The notes beneath the pieces are model-generated. The model did not search any database, was not told the origin of the DNA, and saw only the letters and a list, made by a program, of their open reading frames with translations. From assembly GCF_002374315.1 (NCBI RefSeq), contig NZ_NWUX01000007.1, forward strand, positions 1-64,000: a DNA stretch of 64,000 nt, in the 5' to 3' direction. This DNA is from Vreelandella nigrificans (GTDB lineage: Bacteria; Pseudomonadota; Gammaproteobacteria; Pseudomonadales; Halomonadaceae). Shown in pieces: positions 7,426 to 15,493 of the stretch (its first letter is position 1; each line of letters opens with the position of its first letter). The position numbers were made by a program, and so were the translations under genes.

Positions 7426-7632
7426 AGGATTCCAATATTCTTCCATTGGATAGTCCTTGGCATCTACCGCCAACCACAGCGGCGCCTGCAGCAGAAAACC
7501 GCACACCAGCTCGTCAATGGCTTTTCTATCTTCCCGAGTCAGAAAACCATGGGTGACATCCACTGCGCGGCGCCAGATTTCAACCACCCGCGCTCCCTCA
7601 TCGGGGCGGGAATTCCGAATAGCGCTTATCAT
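7378..7632 (-). pseudogene. 5' fragment of a GNAT acetyltransferase fused onto the VOC remnant
   Basis: The N-terminal part ISAIRNSRPDEGARVVEIWR, with RAVDVTHGFLTREDRKAID after it, is typical of GNAT enzymes of about 150 residues. The reading then loses similarity after about residue 55 (WLAVDAKD) and enters the start of the VOC gene in frame, ending at its frameshift. The acetyl-CoA binding half is absent, so it cannot be an active acetyltransferase. The likely start is the ATG at 7632, after GAAAGAAGG. Confidence 0.7.
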
Positions 7633-7715
7633 CCTTCTTTCCTTCGGGGGTTCTGTCAGGCCCCTTCTCACAACGCAGCGGAACAGCGGGTTTCTGGTGC
7701 ATATTTCAGGATCAA

Positions 7716-8267
7716 CTAGCTCGCGTCGGTAGCCTTTAGGCTGCGCCCCAGTAATTGGCAGGGCCAGCCATCCACGCTGAAGGCCGCAATTCGCTCATAC
7801 CCACAAGACTCATAAAACCGAACCAGCGCCCCCGTTCCACCACCGTAGCAGTCCACACGCAGGCTCTGCACCCCAGCAGCCCGGGCGCGATTATCCGCAA
7901 ATGCTAGCAACCGCCGCCCTATCCCACGCGCTCGGACATCGCGCGAGGCGACCAGCACGCGCACGTAGATTTCCGGCTCCGTTGCGGGAGACACATAGGG
8001 CTGTGCCTCTCCCAAGACCAAGGCGCCGAACAGGTGGCCACGCTTGTCCTCCGCCACCCAGGCTCCTGGTAAGGCACAGGTATCTTCCAATAGTTGAATC
8101 CGTCGCGGCGATGCTGACCATGGCTCGCAGCCCCATTGGCCTTCATTGCCCATTTGCACAAACCAGGCCATCACTTCGTCGAAGACCTTCAGTACTGCAG
8201 GTGCATCAAGCACTGTGGCCCGACGAATCACCAGCTGTTCAATATCCACGACATCCATCACTTTCAT
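7716..8267 (-). CDS. GNAT-family N-acetyltransferase
   Basis: The 183-residue product has a complete GNAT fold: N-terminal IRRATVLDAPAVLKVFDEVM, central IYVRVLVASRDVRARGIGRR, which is the acetyl-CoA loop (about residues 110-130), and C-terminal VRFYESCGYERIAAF. The ATG at 8267 follows AAGGAG closely and is preferred to 8321. Surrounding genes are also acetyltransferases on the same strand, but no attC was seen at either end, so cassette origin is only suspected. The substrate is unknown; relatives include antibiotic- and toxin-modifying enzymes. Confidence 0.85.
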   Translation of the reverse strand: MKVMDVVDIEQLVIRRATVLDAPAVLKVFDEVMAWFVQMGNEGQWGCEPWSASPRRIQLLEDTCALPGAWVAEDKRGHLFGALVLGEAQPYVSPATEPEIYVRVLVASRDVRARGIGRRLLAFADNRARAAGVQSLRVDCYGGGTGALVRFYESCGYERIAAFSVDGWPCQLLGRSLKATDAS

Positions 8268-8359
8268 CACTCCTTCATTCACACTATCCGATGGCACCGA
8301 ACCAGCATGCCCTAAATGCACACAACAGCACCTGATATATCCCTTGCTGCATGCCTACA

Positions 8360-8640
8360 GCACTGCCTCGGAATGTTTAGCCCAACGGCCATCCCTCGCA
8401 AAGCGCGTTCGGCCGCTGAGTTTTCCATCTCGATAGCACCGTCGCCACAGTGTGCAACTGTGCTGGCCAGAGCTTGAGCGCGTACAAGATACCGCCGCCG
8501 TATCGGACTTGAGCGACAGCGTATCGAGTGTGGCGCACAGCCAGCAATCTAGGTCGTCGAGGAATGGGCAAACGTGTCTGTCGAACCTACATTCGCTCAT
8601 CCAGTGGCTTGCCCAAAATCTCGGCATCAATCACAGACAA
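8360..8640 (-). pseudogene. IS66-family transposase (TnpC) C-terminal remnant
   Basis: Read across frames, the minus strand gives LGKPLDERM, then LDTLSLKSDTAAV, LYALKLWPA and finally CGDGAIEMENSAAERALRG. These are the ordered C-terminal blocks of IS66 transposases (YALKLWPAL, then DNNAAERALRG). At least two frameshifts and a stop interrupt it, and the rest of the element is missing. Confidence 0.8.
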
Positions 8641-8659
8641 TTCTGCAATCCGATTTGGC

Positions 8660-9094
8660 CTAGATTGTGATCTCAGCCAACATCTCGTCGATGTCTTCGT
8701 CAATTCCGATTTCGATGAAGCCAAAGCTTGCATAAAAATCCTTCGCGACAGCATTTTTTGGATCATAAAGAATCAATATTCTCTTAGGGCCGACCGCTTT
8801 TATCTCTTCCAGCGCAATCTCTAGCGCCCTGCGGCCGATGCCCTTATTTTGGTATTGCCGATCAACCATGAACCGCCATATCGATTGCGCGCCGTCAGGC
8901 TCAGGTACCCACATGAAGAAACCGACAGGCTTACCTTCTAGGCAGATTGCACGTGTTTCGTAGCTCGGATTGAAACTCGCCTGAACGAGGGACCACGTAT
9001 TCTCCGCAACATATTCCTCCTGATGTTTGGCCACTTCTAGCTCGCATACTTCCTCATAATTGTCTCTAGTGATTTGCGACAAAGTAATATTCAC
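8660..9094 (-). CDS. GNAT-family N-acetyltransferase, diamine acetyltransferase-like
   Basis: The 144-residue product begins ITLSQITRDNYEEVCELEV and has the GNAT acetyl-CoA motif FMVDRQYQNKGIGRRALEIA (about residues 74-93) and the end VAKDFYASFGFIEIG. The N-terminal half (QEEYVAENTWSLVQA) resembles BltD/spermidine-type acetyltransferases, suggesting a polyamine-like acceptor, which is only an inference. It is full length for the family. It lies directly downstream of the IS66 remnant and upstream of another GNAT gene on the same strand. Confidence 0.87.
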   Translation of the reverse strand: MNITLSQITRDNYEEVCELEVAKHQEEYVAENTWSLVQASFNPSYETRAICLEGKPVGFFMWVPEPDGAQSIWRFMVDRQYQNKGIGRRALEIALEEIKAVGPKRILILYDPKNAVAKDFYASFGFIEIGIDEDIDEMLAEITI

Positions 9095-9204
9095 AGATCT
9101 ACCTTTGTATTGCGTCTGTAGTTAATTTTATAGCCAGTTGATACGTTCGCACGGTCAGATCAAATTTATCAGGTCGGCCTGTGGGGCTTCAGGTAGCCTT
9201 TGGA

Positions 9205-9747
9205 TCAAGTATTGCTGAATGCTTGCCATTCATCCTTAGTAATCCGACTGATGTGCTCAGTTCGATAATCGTTCAAGAATTTATTGAACTTATTTTTTTC
9301 CGTGCGATGGTGTTTAAAGCCGCATTTGACCTGAGCCTTGAATGATTGCTCATTGCCTGCAAAATAGCCGCACCACAACGTATCAACATTCAGCTTCTCA
9401 AATGCGTGGCGCATTAATTCTTTGACGGCTTCGGGAACTAGACCTTGCCCCCAGAAAGGCACGCCTATCCAATAAGCAACCTCCGCTTCATTGTCAGCGA
9501 TATCAAAATTGCTATCTTTTCCAAAAAGCAGTCCAACCAACCCTATCGCGATGTTGTCAGCCTGCAGAGCCACAGCATAGACCTCGGGCGTCGAGAAGAC
9601 GGTCTCGATTATTTCCAAGCTTTGCGCAATGCTTGTATGCGCCGCCCAGCCTGCATTGGAGCCGACTCGTTCGTCGCTCGCATATTGATAGAGGCTTGGA
9701 GCGTCACTGGCCTGCCAAGGCCGCAAAATAAGGCGTTCAGTGCTTAA
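9205..9747 (-). CDS. GNAT-family acetyltransferase, RimJ/RimL type
   Basis: The 180-residue protein belongs to the Acetyltransf_3 branch, which acetylates protein N-termini or small amines. Seen are the start LSTERLILRPWQASDAPSLY, the middle VAYWIGVPFWGQGLVPEAVK with the acetyl-CoA loop, and GYFAGNEQSFKAQVKCGFKH near the end. The ATG at 9747 gives the canonical N-terminus; an ATG at 9798 adds 17 residues of poor similarity. It is the last of the minus-strand acetyltransferase run. Confidence 0.88.
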   Translation of the reverse strand, partial: LSTERLILRPWQASDAPSLYQYASDERVGSNAGWAAHTSIAQSLEIIETVFSTPEVYAVALQADNIAIGLVGLLFGKDSNFDIADNEAEVAYWIGVPFWGQGLVPEAVKELMRHAFEKLNVDTLWCGYFAGNEQSFKAQVKCGFKHHRTEKNKFNKFLNDYRTEHISRITKDEWQAFSNT

Positions 9748-9885
9748 CATATTTATTCTCTCGTCAGTTGATACATCAAAGCCATATTGTGGGCACACAC
9801 AGGGGGCTTGACAATGTAAGAGCTTGAGTAAAAAATGTAATTATGAAAACAAAAAGCACCTTCTTAACGACTATTTGACTATTTT

Positions 9886-10731
9886 ATGGTGAAAATGAAA
9901 ACTGACCTTCACACCCTTCGTGGCGATAACGGAGATTTTTTTATGGGGTCTGGGCGGCTCGATGGACTCCTGGGCTCCCCCCTGCCGCTGGCCTATGTTG
10001 TCCTGCTGATCTGCCAGCAAGGCTGTGCGGATGTGAATGTGAATCTTCAGTCATATACAATAGGAAAGAATGATTTCTTGGTTTTATCGGAAGATTCTAT
10101 TGCTGTCATAAATAGTAAATCAGACGATTTTTTGTGCTCATACTATTTAATGAATCGGTCAATCGCCGCTGAAGTTGCGTATGAACTTCCCAATAGTTTA
10201 TTTTTATTCTTGTATCGATTCCCGCATTTCAAACCTGATAGCCATTTCTTGGATTTTCTTAATGCGTGGGAAGGGTTGCTATCTATAATTTCAAAGGAAG
10301 AATTACAATATACTCGACAAATTATTGTGAACCATTTTCAGAATTTTTTCTTATGGGTCTCGCAGCGCACTGTACATATGAGTGCGAGCACAAGAAATGA
10401 TTACAGCAGGCAAGAGGCAATCTGCTGGGAATTCTGGGAGCTGATCTCTGCTCACTGTAAGCAGGAGCGGGAAGTGGCGTTTTACGCTGACCTATTGCAT
10501 ATCACGCCATATTATCTATCGCAATTAACTAGGAAATTTTTCAATGACTCGCCTAAGACTTTGATTGATAGACAGATGGTTTTGGAAATTAAAAAGCAAC
10601 TTACTCAGTCGAATGAATCAATCCAGCAAATTGCGCATAAGTTTAAATTTTCGGACGCATCCTATTTCGGAAGATACTTTAAACGCATAACCGGCGTTGG
10701 GTTAACTGAATACCGGAAGCTTAGGTCTTAG
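9886..10731 (+). CDS. AraC-family transcriptional regulator, AT-rich and probably acquired
   Basis: The 281-residue product has an N-terminal cupin-like sensor (about 1-165) and a C-terminal pair of helix-turn-helix motifs: VAFYADLLHITPYYLSQLTRKF, then the signature IAHKFKFSDASYFGRYFKRITG and TEYRKLRS at the end. The phrase YLSQLTRKFFNDSPKTLIDR is in the style of AraC regulators of Bacteroidetes. Base composition is far more AT-rich than the flanking Halomonas-like genes, which supports transfer. The neighbours are an acetyltransferase run and IS debris, so the target is unknown. Confidence 0.88.
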   Translation: MVKMKTDLHTLRGDNGDFFMGSGRLDGLLGSPLPLAYVVLLICQQGCADVNVNLQSYTIGKNDFLVLSEDSIAVINSKSDDFLCSYYLMNRSIAAEVAYELPNSLFLFLYRFPHFKPDSHFLDFLNAWEGLLSIISKEELQYTRQIIVNHFQNFFLWVSQRTVHMSASTRNDYSRQEAICWEFWELISAHCKQEREVAFYADLLHITPYYLSQLTRKFFNDSPKTLIDRQMVLEIKKQLTQSNESIQQIAHKFKFSDASYFGRYFKRITGVGLTEYRKLRS

Positions 10732-10865
10732 GGATGGTGCGAACAAGCTGGTTGCACCTTCATCATGAATAGCATGCCTATATTTTAAAATATCATTACT
10801 CAAAAATTCGGGCGCATTTATCCTAAATCCCGGCTTTCCATTCTATTATCCACATTTTTCGAGGC
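10732..10865. other. Intergenic, with possible terminator after the AraC gene
   Basis: GGTGCGAAC-AAGCTG-GTTGCACC (about 10736-10758) forms a hairpin just after the stop codon but lacks a T-run. The remaining sequence has no recognisable gene. Confidence 0.3.
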
Positions 10866-11040
10866 TTACCTCGCATTTTGAACACAGCTATCCCACGCCC
10901 GTATCATCTGATCCACTCGAAATAGGTTCGCCAGCGTAAACAACATCGCCAGTTGGTTGTCGTTCTTCCGTAGTCCTTTTTAGCGCGCTTTCACAAAACC
11001 AAACTGGCGTGTGATAAGGCGGAACGTGTGCCCAACCTTA
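10866..11040 (-). pseudogene. IS5-family transposase C-terminal remnant
   Basis: The minus strand encodes HTFRLITRQFGFVKAR, a stop codon, then [20 protein letters not shown] and [11 protein letters not shown], which is the conserved end of IS5-group transposases. An internal stop and loss of everything upstream show it is dead. It joins directly to a cobM fragment. Confidence 0.82.
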
Positions 11041-11103
11041 GGCCAGGAGCTGACGCTACCCGGCGTGGCTCAGTCGGTGGTGCTTACCCGCACGCCGGTC
11101 GGC
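11041..11103 (+). pseudogene. Short duplicated fragment of cobM
   Basis: The plus strand encodes [19 protein letters not shown], the same peptide found in the intact cobM at about 13463-13525. Nucleotide identity is high but not complete (for example GAGCTGACG versus GAGTTAACG). Similarity stops abruptly on both sides, and the left side joins the IS5 remnant. It is the debris of a second cobM copy or of a rearrangement. Confidence 0.75.
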
Positions 11104-11374
11104 GCGAGCATGAATATCGATGTAATCGATATTGGATTGCGGGAAGTGAAAGCTTAAATTACAAGTCGTACTCAGTTGAGAGTGATGATAGCGGATTAGT
11201 GAGAAACGCTGAGATATATGCAGCAGTAAATAGACGATAATGTATAGATACGGCTAATCTAAATGATAAGGTTTGTATATATAAGATGTTGCATTTGACT
11301 GTAATGCATAACCTGCCCCTTAGCCTGTGTTAATCATAGATTTCCTCATGGTCGCTCAGCCTCAAATCGTACCC

Positions 11375-11431
11375 GTGAATTACTCTAGGGTTGACTGATT
11401 CACTGACACAGTCTCACCTAGAGTGATTCAC
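11375..11431. repeat. Long imperfect stem-loop
   Basis: GTGAATTACTCTAGG (11375-11389) pairs with CCTAGAGTGATTCAC (11417-11431), 14 of 15 positions, across a 27-base loop. No T-run follows. It could be a small mobile-element end or an RNA structure; function unknown. Confidence 0.45.
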
Positions 11432-11702
11432 CCGCTCGTTTTTCTGATCTAATCATACTCTATTCATAAAATTGAATTAGGTCACGTGGCTTTGAAGAAT
11501 AATTGAGCTGAAGAAAGCTTTGGGCAGCTGGCGCTGCCTTCGCGCCGGGCCGCCGCTGCGGGTACCTTTTGTCTCGTTCCTCGCCAAGCGTTACGCTGCG
11601 CTACAAGTGTGCAATCGATTGATTTTAAGAGGTTTGTAGTGTGTGGTGAGCGGAGCGCACTCGCAATAATATCTTGGCACTCTTTTGGGTTAGATGATTC
11701 AT

Positions 11703-11740
11703 GGGGCGGGATCATCGCGCGCTAAAGCGCCCTCCCACAA
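11703..11740. repeat. REP-like palindromic unit
   Basis: Read on the minus strand: TGTGGGAGGGCGCTTTAGCG followed by CGCGATGATCCCGC. The GGGCGC-TTTA-GCGC hairpin with a TGTGGGAG head resembles extragenic palindromes of pseudomonads and halomonads. Family membership needs a genome-wide count. Confidence 0.35.
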
Positions 11741-11782
11741 CACCACAAATGCAGTTGCGAGGTTGCGGGAGGCGCTGTGTGC

Positions 11783-12223
11783 TTAGGCTTTCAGTACGTA
11801 CTTCAGGGTTTCAACGACTTGATCGGTAGTGGTACACCAAGCTTGGGCTTGGGCGTCGACTTCTTTCAGCGGGTGGACGATGTCTTCGCTGTGCAGGGTG
11901 ATGTAGGGCTTGGCGAGTGCGGCACAGTAGCCTGCATCAAAGGCGGCGTTCCACTGTTTGTACTTGTCGCCAAAGCGCACAACCACCAGATCCGCTTGTT
12001 CGATCATGGTGCGGGTGCGGATGGCGTTGACCTTGGAGGACTGATGGTCGCGCCAGAAGCCATTTTCCGGCTTGCCCAGGTGATCGCCTGCGGCATCTGA
12101 GGCGTCGTGGTCGGTGACCGGGGCGGTGAAGACGATATCCAGGCCCGCTGCATCAGCGCCGCGCTGAATCTCTTCGCGCCAATCGGTGTGGATTTCGCCA
12201 GAAAGGTAGACGTAAAAGCTCAT
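11783..12223 (-). CDS. ytoQ: YtoQ-family protein, nucleoside deoxyribosyltransferase-like
   Basis: The 146-residue protein starts FYVYLSGEIHTDWREEI and continues with FTAPVTDHDASDAAG, IRTRTMIEQADLVVVRFGDK, KQWNAAFDAGYCAALAKPYI and LHSEDIVHPLKEVDAQAQAW. These are the conserved blocks of the YtoQ family, which shares the nucleoside 2-deoxyribosyltransferase-like fold; no biochemical role is firmly established. It is downstream of cobF on the same strand with a 75-bp gap that holds a small palindrome (ATGGAAAAATATTCCAT, 12267-12283). It may not be part of the cobalamin operon. Confidence 0.85.
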   Translation of the reverse strand: MSFYVYLSGEIHTDWREEIQRGADAAGLDIVFTAPVTDHDASDAAGDHLGKPENGFWRDHQSSKVNAIRTRTMIEQADLVVVRFGDKYKQWNAAFDAGYCAALAKPYITLHSEDIVHPLKEVDAQAQAWCTTTDQVVETLKYVLKA

Positions 12224-12298
12224 AGTCGCTCCTGATAACTTGGTTATTTAATAGGCAGGATTATTTTATGGAAAAATATTCCATATTGATACCTGGGT

Positions 12299-13078
12299 TT
12301 ATTTTTCCGGCTTTTTGGCGAGCAGGTAAATATCCATAATCCAGCCGTGGGTGTCGCGTAGTTCTGCGCGGCGTTGGATGATTTGGTCGCTGACCTCGCT
12401 TAGCCAGCCTTTGATTAAGCACTGTTTATCCATGCCTAGGTAAGCGCCCCACCAGATGTAGGTGTCGTCAAACGGCAGCGTAGTAAACGCCCCGCCGCTA
12501 TCCAGCATTACGGCTACCGTGGCGGCATCATTCGGCCAGCCGCGCTCGCGTAGGCGGCGGCCGGTGGTGATTTGTACTGGCTCGGCGAGCGCGTTGAGGG
12601 GAATTTTATGTTCAGCGGTAAGCACCTGCAGGCTGGTGATGCCAGGCACGACCTCTACATCCACCTGCTTGCCCGCAGCGCTTAAGCGCTGGGTAATGCG
12701 CAGGCTGCTGTCGTAAAGCGAAGGGTCGCCCCACACCAGCATGCCAACCCGCCCGCCATTGGGAAGATGTTCATCCATCAACTGCGCCCATACACTAGCA
12801 ATCGCAGCGTGCCAGTCGTCTACCGCGCCCAAGTAGTTATAACTTAAGTGATCATTACGGCTATCGCGGCTGGGAAGGTCGAACTCGACGATCTTGGTGG
12901 TCACCGGTTCTTCTAACAGGCGCTCGCAGAGTAAGCGGCGTAGATCGATTAGATCCGACTTAGCCTCGCCTTTGCGGGGCAGCAGGATCAGGTCGGCGCT
13001 ATTGAGGGCGCGCACGGCGGCCAGGGTGACGTGATCAAGGTTGCCGGTGCCAATGCCTATTAGCGATAGCGTGATCAT
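12299..13078 (-). CDS. cobF: Precorrin-6A synthase (deacetylating), CobF
   Basis: In aerobic cobalamin synthesis CobF methylates C-1 of precorrin-5 and releases acetate, giving precorrin-6A. The 259-residue protein has the tetrapyrrole methylase SAM-binding start [16 protein letters not shown], the glycine loop [16 protein letters not shown] (about residue 115) and [20 protein letters not shown]. The insert [20 protein letters not shown] is typical of CobF and separates it from other methylases. It overlaps cobM by 4 nt and ends the minus-strand corrin-ring gene run. Confidence 0.95.
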   Translation of the reverse strand: MITLSLIGIGTGNLDHVTLAAVRALNSADLILLPRKGEAKSDLIDLRRLLCERLLEEPVTTKIVEFDLPSRDSRNDHLSYNYLGAVDDWHAAIASVWAQLMDEHLPNGGRVGMLVWGDPSLYDSSLRITQRLSAAGKQVDVEVVPGITSLQVLTAEHKIPLNALAEPVQITTGRRLRERGWPNDAATVAVMLDSGGAFTTLPFDDTYIWWGAYLGMDKQCLIKGWLSEVSDQIIQRRAELRDTHGWIMDIYLLAKKPEK

Positions 13079-13878
13079 GAGTCGCTCTCTTGGTCTTGGC
13101 TTGCCGTAGCAAAAGGCGAATCTGCCGACTGCGGGCGAAAGCGGCGGTCATACCCCACCGCGTAGAGGCTGCTCTCCTGGAAGTCAACGCTTTCAAGCAC
13201 TGGCCCCACCACTATCAATGCGGTGCGCTGCATGGAATCATCGATCAGCTCTTCTATAGTCGCCAACCGCCCCCGCACGACTCGCTCATCGGGCCAGCTT
13301 GCTCGCCACACAATCGCCACCGGACACTGCGCGCCGTAGTAAAGCGTCAGGCTTTCGACTACCTGGGAAAGATTATGGATCGAGAGATGAATGGCCAGCG
13401 TTGCCCCAGTGCGGGCGAAATTGGCAAGCGTCTCGTTACTGGGCATAGCACTGGCACGACCCGGTGTACGGGTGAGCACCACCGACTGAGCCACGCCGGG
13501 TAGCGTTAACTCTTGACCTAGAGTTGCCGCCGCTGCCGCAAAGGATGGCACGCCAGGGGTAATGCTGTAGGGGATATTCAGCTCGCGCAGGCGGCGCAGT
13601 TGCTCGCCCATGGCCGACCAAACCGAGAGATCCCCCGAATGCAGTCTGGCGACATCCTGGCCTTCGGCGTGGGCGCGGCTGATTTCCTGCATGATCTCAT
13701 CCAGCGAGAGCGGCGCGGTGTTAATCACCCTGGCCCCCGCCGGGCAGTGTTCCAGAATCTGCTCCGGCACTAAAGAGCCTGCATACAAGCACACCGGGCA
13801 GGCGGCGATTAAGTCGCGCCCGCGTAGGGTAAGCAGATCCGGCGCGCCGGGGCCTGCGCCAATGAAGTGTACGGTCAT
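13075..13878 (-). CDS. cobM: Precorrin-4 C11-methyltransferase, CobM
   Basis: CobM methylates C-11 of precorrin-4 to make precorrin-5. The 267-residue product shows [20 protein letters not shown] at the SAM site, then [38 protein letters not shown], the CobM phrase [19 protein letters not shown] and [15 protein letters not shown]. It overlaps cobE by 4 nt and cobF by 4 nt, indicating a translationally coupled operon. A 60-bp piece of this gene is also present at 11041-11103. Confidence 0.96.
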   Translation of the reverse strand: MTVHFIGAGPGAPDLLTLRGRDLIAACPVCLYAGSLVPEQILEHCPAGARVINTAPLSLDEIMQEISRAHAEGQDVARLHSGDLSVWSAMGEQLRRLRELNIPYSITPGVPSFAAAAATLGQELTLPGVAQSVVLTRTPGRASAMPSNETLANFARTGATLAIHLSIHNLSQVVESLTLYYGAQCPVAIVWRASWPDERVVRGRLATIEELIDDSMQRTALIVVGPVLESVDFQESSLYAVGYDRRFRPQSADSPFATASQDQESDS

Positions 13879-14288
13879 TCGGTGGCTCCTTCTGGTACTT
13901 CTAACAACGCCAGGGCGGCGGTGGCCTGTCTATCCGCTGAAATGATTCTGGGCCCCACTAATCTCGCATTCGGGCCTGCGGCTAGCAGCGCTACGGCCTC
14001 AGCCACGCTGCCTGTGCCGCGCGCCTGCAAACTGTGTGTTGAATGGGTAAGCGTTGCCACTGTTGACAGCTCGGCATCTGCTACGGCGATGACTTCAATA
14101 TTGCGCAGCTGCCCTAGCTCTTCGACTAACGGCAGCATGGAGTGAGCCGCCGCTAGCCGGTTGATGAGGCCGTACTTGTAGACAGAACCGTACTGCTCGA
14201 TAAGTTGGTCTAACGCTTGAACGAGCGATTCAAGCGTGGCCTCACTGCGAAAACCAAACCCCGCTACTCTCAACACCGATTGTTTCAT
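13875..14288 (-). CDS. cobE: CobE / CbiG C-terminal domain protein
   Basis: The 137-residue product matches the CobE/CbiG-C family: [20 protein letters not shown] at the N-terminus, [19 protein letters not shown] in the middle and [20 protein letters not shown] near the end. In the anaerobic pathway the matching domain of CbiG helps open the ring delta-lactone; CobE of the aerobic pathway is required but its exact role is less clear, with corrinoid binding or shuttling proposed. The ATG at 14288 overlaps the cobL stop by 4 nt, so it is coupled to cobL; longer open extensions overlap cobL and look non-coding. Confidence 0.9.
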   Translation of the reverse strand: MKQSVLRVAGFGFRSEATLESLVQALDQLIEQYGSVYKYGLINRLAAAHSMLPLVEELGQLRNIEVIAVADAELSTVATLTHSTHSLQARGTGSVAEAVALLAAGPNARLVGPRIISADRQATAALALLEVPEGATE

Positions 14289-15493
14289 CGGACGCCCCGC
14301 CACTGAACAATCGGGTAGCTGGCTTTCCAACCCCGGCGGGTGCCGATGGGGGCGGCGTTGGCAAGCTCTAGCCGTAGCAGTTCGCCGCCTGCCTGTTGGT
14401 GCCAGTGCGCCAGCAGCGCTTCGGATTCCAAGGTGACAGCATTGGCGACGATACGCACTCCCTTGGGCAAGCGCTGCCATAAATCGTCTAACAGCGCTTG
14501 GGATAACCCGCCGCCGATAAATACTGCGTCGGGCAACGGTGTATCGTTTAGTACTTCTGGCGCGTGGCCCTCTTGTACTTCCAGCCAATCAACGCCCAGG
14601 CTTTTTGCGTTGCTGCGCGCTCGCGCTGCCCGTTCAGCGTTTTGCTCAAAGCCCACCGCCTGATTATCCGGGTGAGCGAGTAGCCACTCAATGGCAACGG
14701 AGCCAGACCCGGTACCGATATCCCATAGCTGCTCGCCGGGCATGGGGGCCAGTGCCGCTAGGGTAATGGCGCGAATGGTCTGTTTGGTGATTTGACCATC
14801 GTGGTCAAAAAAATGATCCGGCAGGCCGGGCGTCAGTGGCAAAGCGGGGCCTTTACCGGCGACTTCCAGCGCTACCGCGACTGGGTGGGCGATATCGTCG
14901 GGCAAGACGGTATCTACACGACAATGGCGAATGCGCTCGTTATCACCGCCCAAAGATTCCAGCAGCGTTAGCTGGGTGTCTCCAAAGCCAACGCTAGTTA
15001 CCAGCGCCGCCAGCTCAGCCACCGCCTCGCCCTCTCTTACCAGCACTAATAAACGCCTACCAGCATGCAGATAAGGCCGAATGCGCGTCAGTGGTTTGGC
15101 GTGCAAACCCAAGCAGGTGCAGTGTTCCACCGGCCAGCCCAAGCGGGAAGCCGCCAGGCTAAAGGTGGAAGGGGCAGGCATCGCCAGCCACTCACTAGCG
15201 CTAAGGTGCTGAGCCAGGGTGGTGCCCGCCCCAAACCAAAATGGGTCGTTTGAGACCAACATCACCACCCGGCGGCCACGCTGATTTAGCAGCTGTGGAA
15301 TACCATCGGCAAAGGGCACTGGCCACTCAATCACCTCGGCGTTAAGGGGCGGCAAAAGGCGCAGGTGGCGGCGTGCGCCGAACACCACCTGGGCACTTTC
15401 CAGTGCGGCGCGGCTTGCCGCCGTTAGCCCCTGTGTGCCACCCTCCCCCCAGCCTAATAGCGTCAACCAGGGAACGTTGTTAACCTCAGCCAT
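14285..15493 (-). CDS. cobL: Precorrin-6Y C5,15-methyltransferase (decarboxylating), CobL
   Basis: CobL methylates C-5 and C-15 and decarboxylates the C-12 acetate of precorrin-6B (6Y), giving precorrin-8X. The 402-residue protein is the normal two-domain fusion. The N-terminal tetrapyrrole methylase part (CbiE-like) has WLTLLGWGEGGTQGLT. The C-terminal CbiT-like part has the Rossmann SAM site LWDIGTGSGSVAIEWLL (about residue 248) and AVFIGGGLSQALLDDLW. The start at 15493 shares the sequence CATG with the oppositely oriented cobK start. Its promoter must therefore lie inside cobK, or transcripts from cobJ must read through cobK in antisense. Confidence 0.95.
   Translation of the reverse strand: MAEVNNVPWLTLLGWGEGGTQGLTAASRAALESAQVVFGARRHLRLLPPLNAEVIEWPVPFADGIPQLLNQRGRRVVMLVSNDPFWFGAGTTLAQHLSASEWLAMPAPSTFSLAASRLGWPVEHCTCLGLHAKPLTRIRPYLHAGRRLLVLVREGEAVAELAALVTSVGFGDTQLTLLESLGGDNERIRHCRVDTVLPDDIAHPVAVALEVAGKGPALPLTPGLPDHFFDHDGQITKQTIRAITLAALAPMPGEQLWDIGTGSGSVAIEWLLAHPDNQAVGFEQNAERAARARSNAKSLGVDWLEVQEGHAPEVLNDTPLPDAVFIGGGLSQALLDDLWQRLPKGVRIVANAVTLESEALLAHWHQQAGGELLRLELANAAPIGTRRGWKASYPIVQWRGVR

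Larger units (their letters stand above)
11104..11782. other. Gene-free stretch with hairpin and REP-like sequence
   Basis: No convincing gene in about 680 bp. It contains the stem-loop at 11375-11431 and the palindromic GCGCGCTAAAGCGC unit near 11716. Open frames here lack any family-like sequence. Confidence 0.4.

Noticed and set aside
6528..9200. Integron integrase gene inside the acetyltransferase cluster
   Set aside because: No tyrosine-recombinase motifs were found in any frame.
11028..11240. Plus-strand frame starting in the IS5 remnant
   Set aside because: It mixes an antisense transposase end with an out-of-frame reading of the cobM fragment; not a gene.
11482..11715. Minus-strand frame of 77 codons
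   Set aside because: Composition is arbitrary, with no recognisable motif or ribosome site in IS-rich debris.
15435..15491. Longer cobK and cobL readings beyond the shared CATG
   Set aside because: The added residues overlap the other gene's coding sequence, and family N-termini begin exactly at 15492 and 15493.
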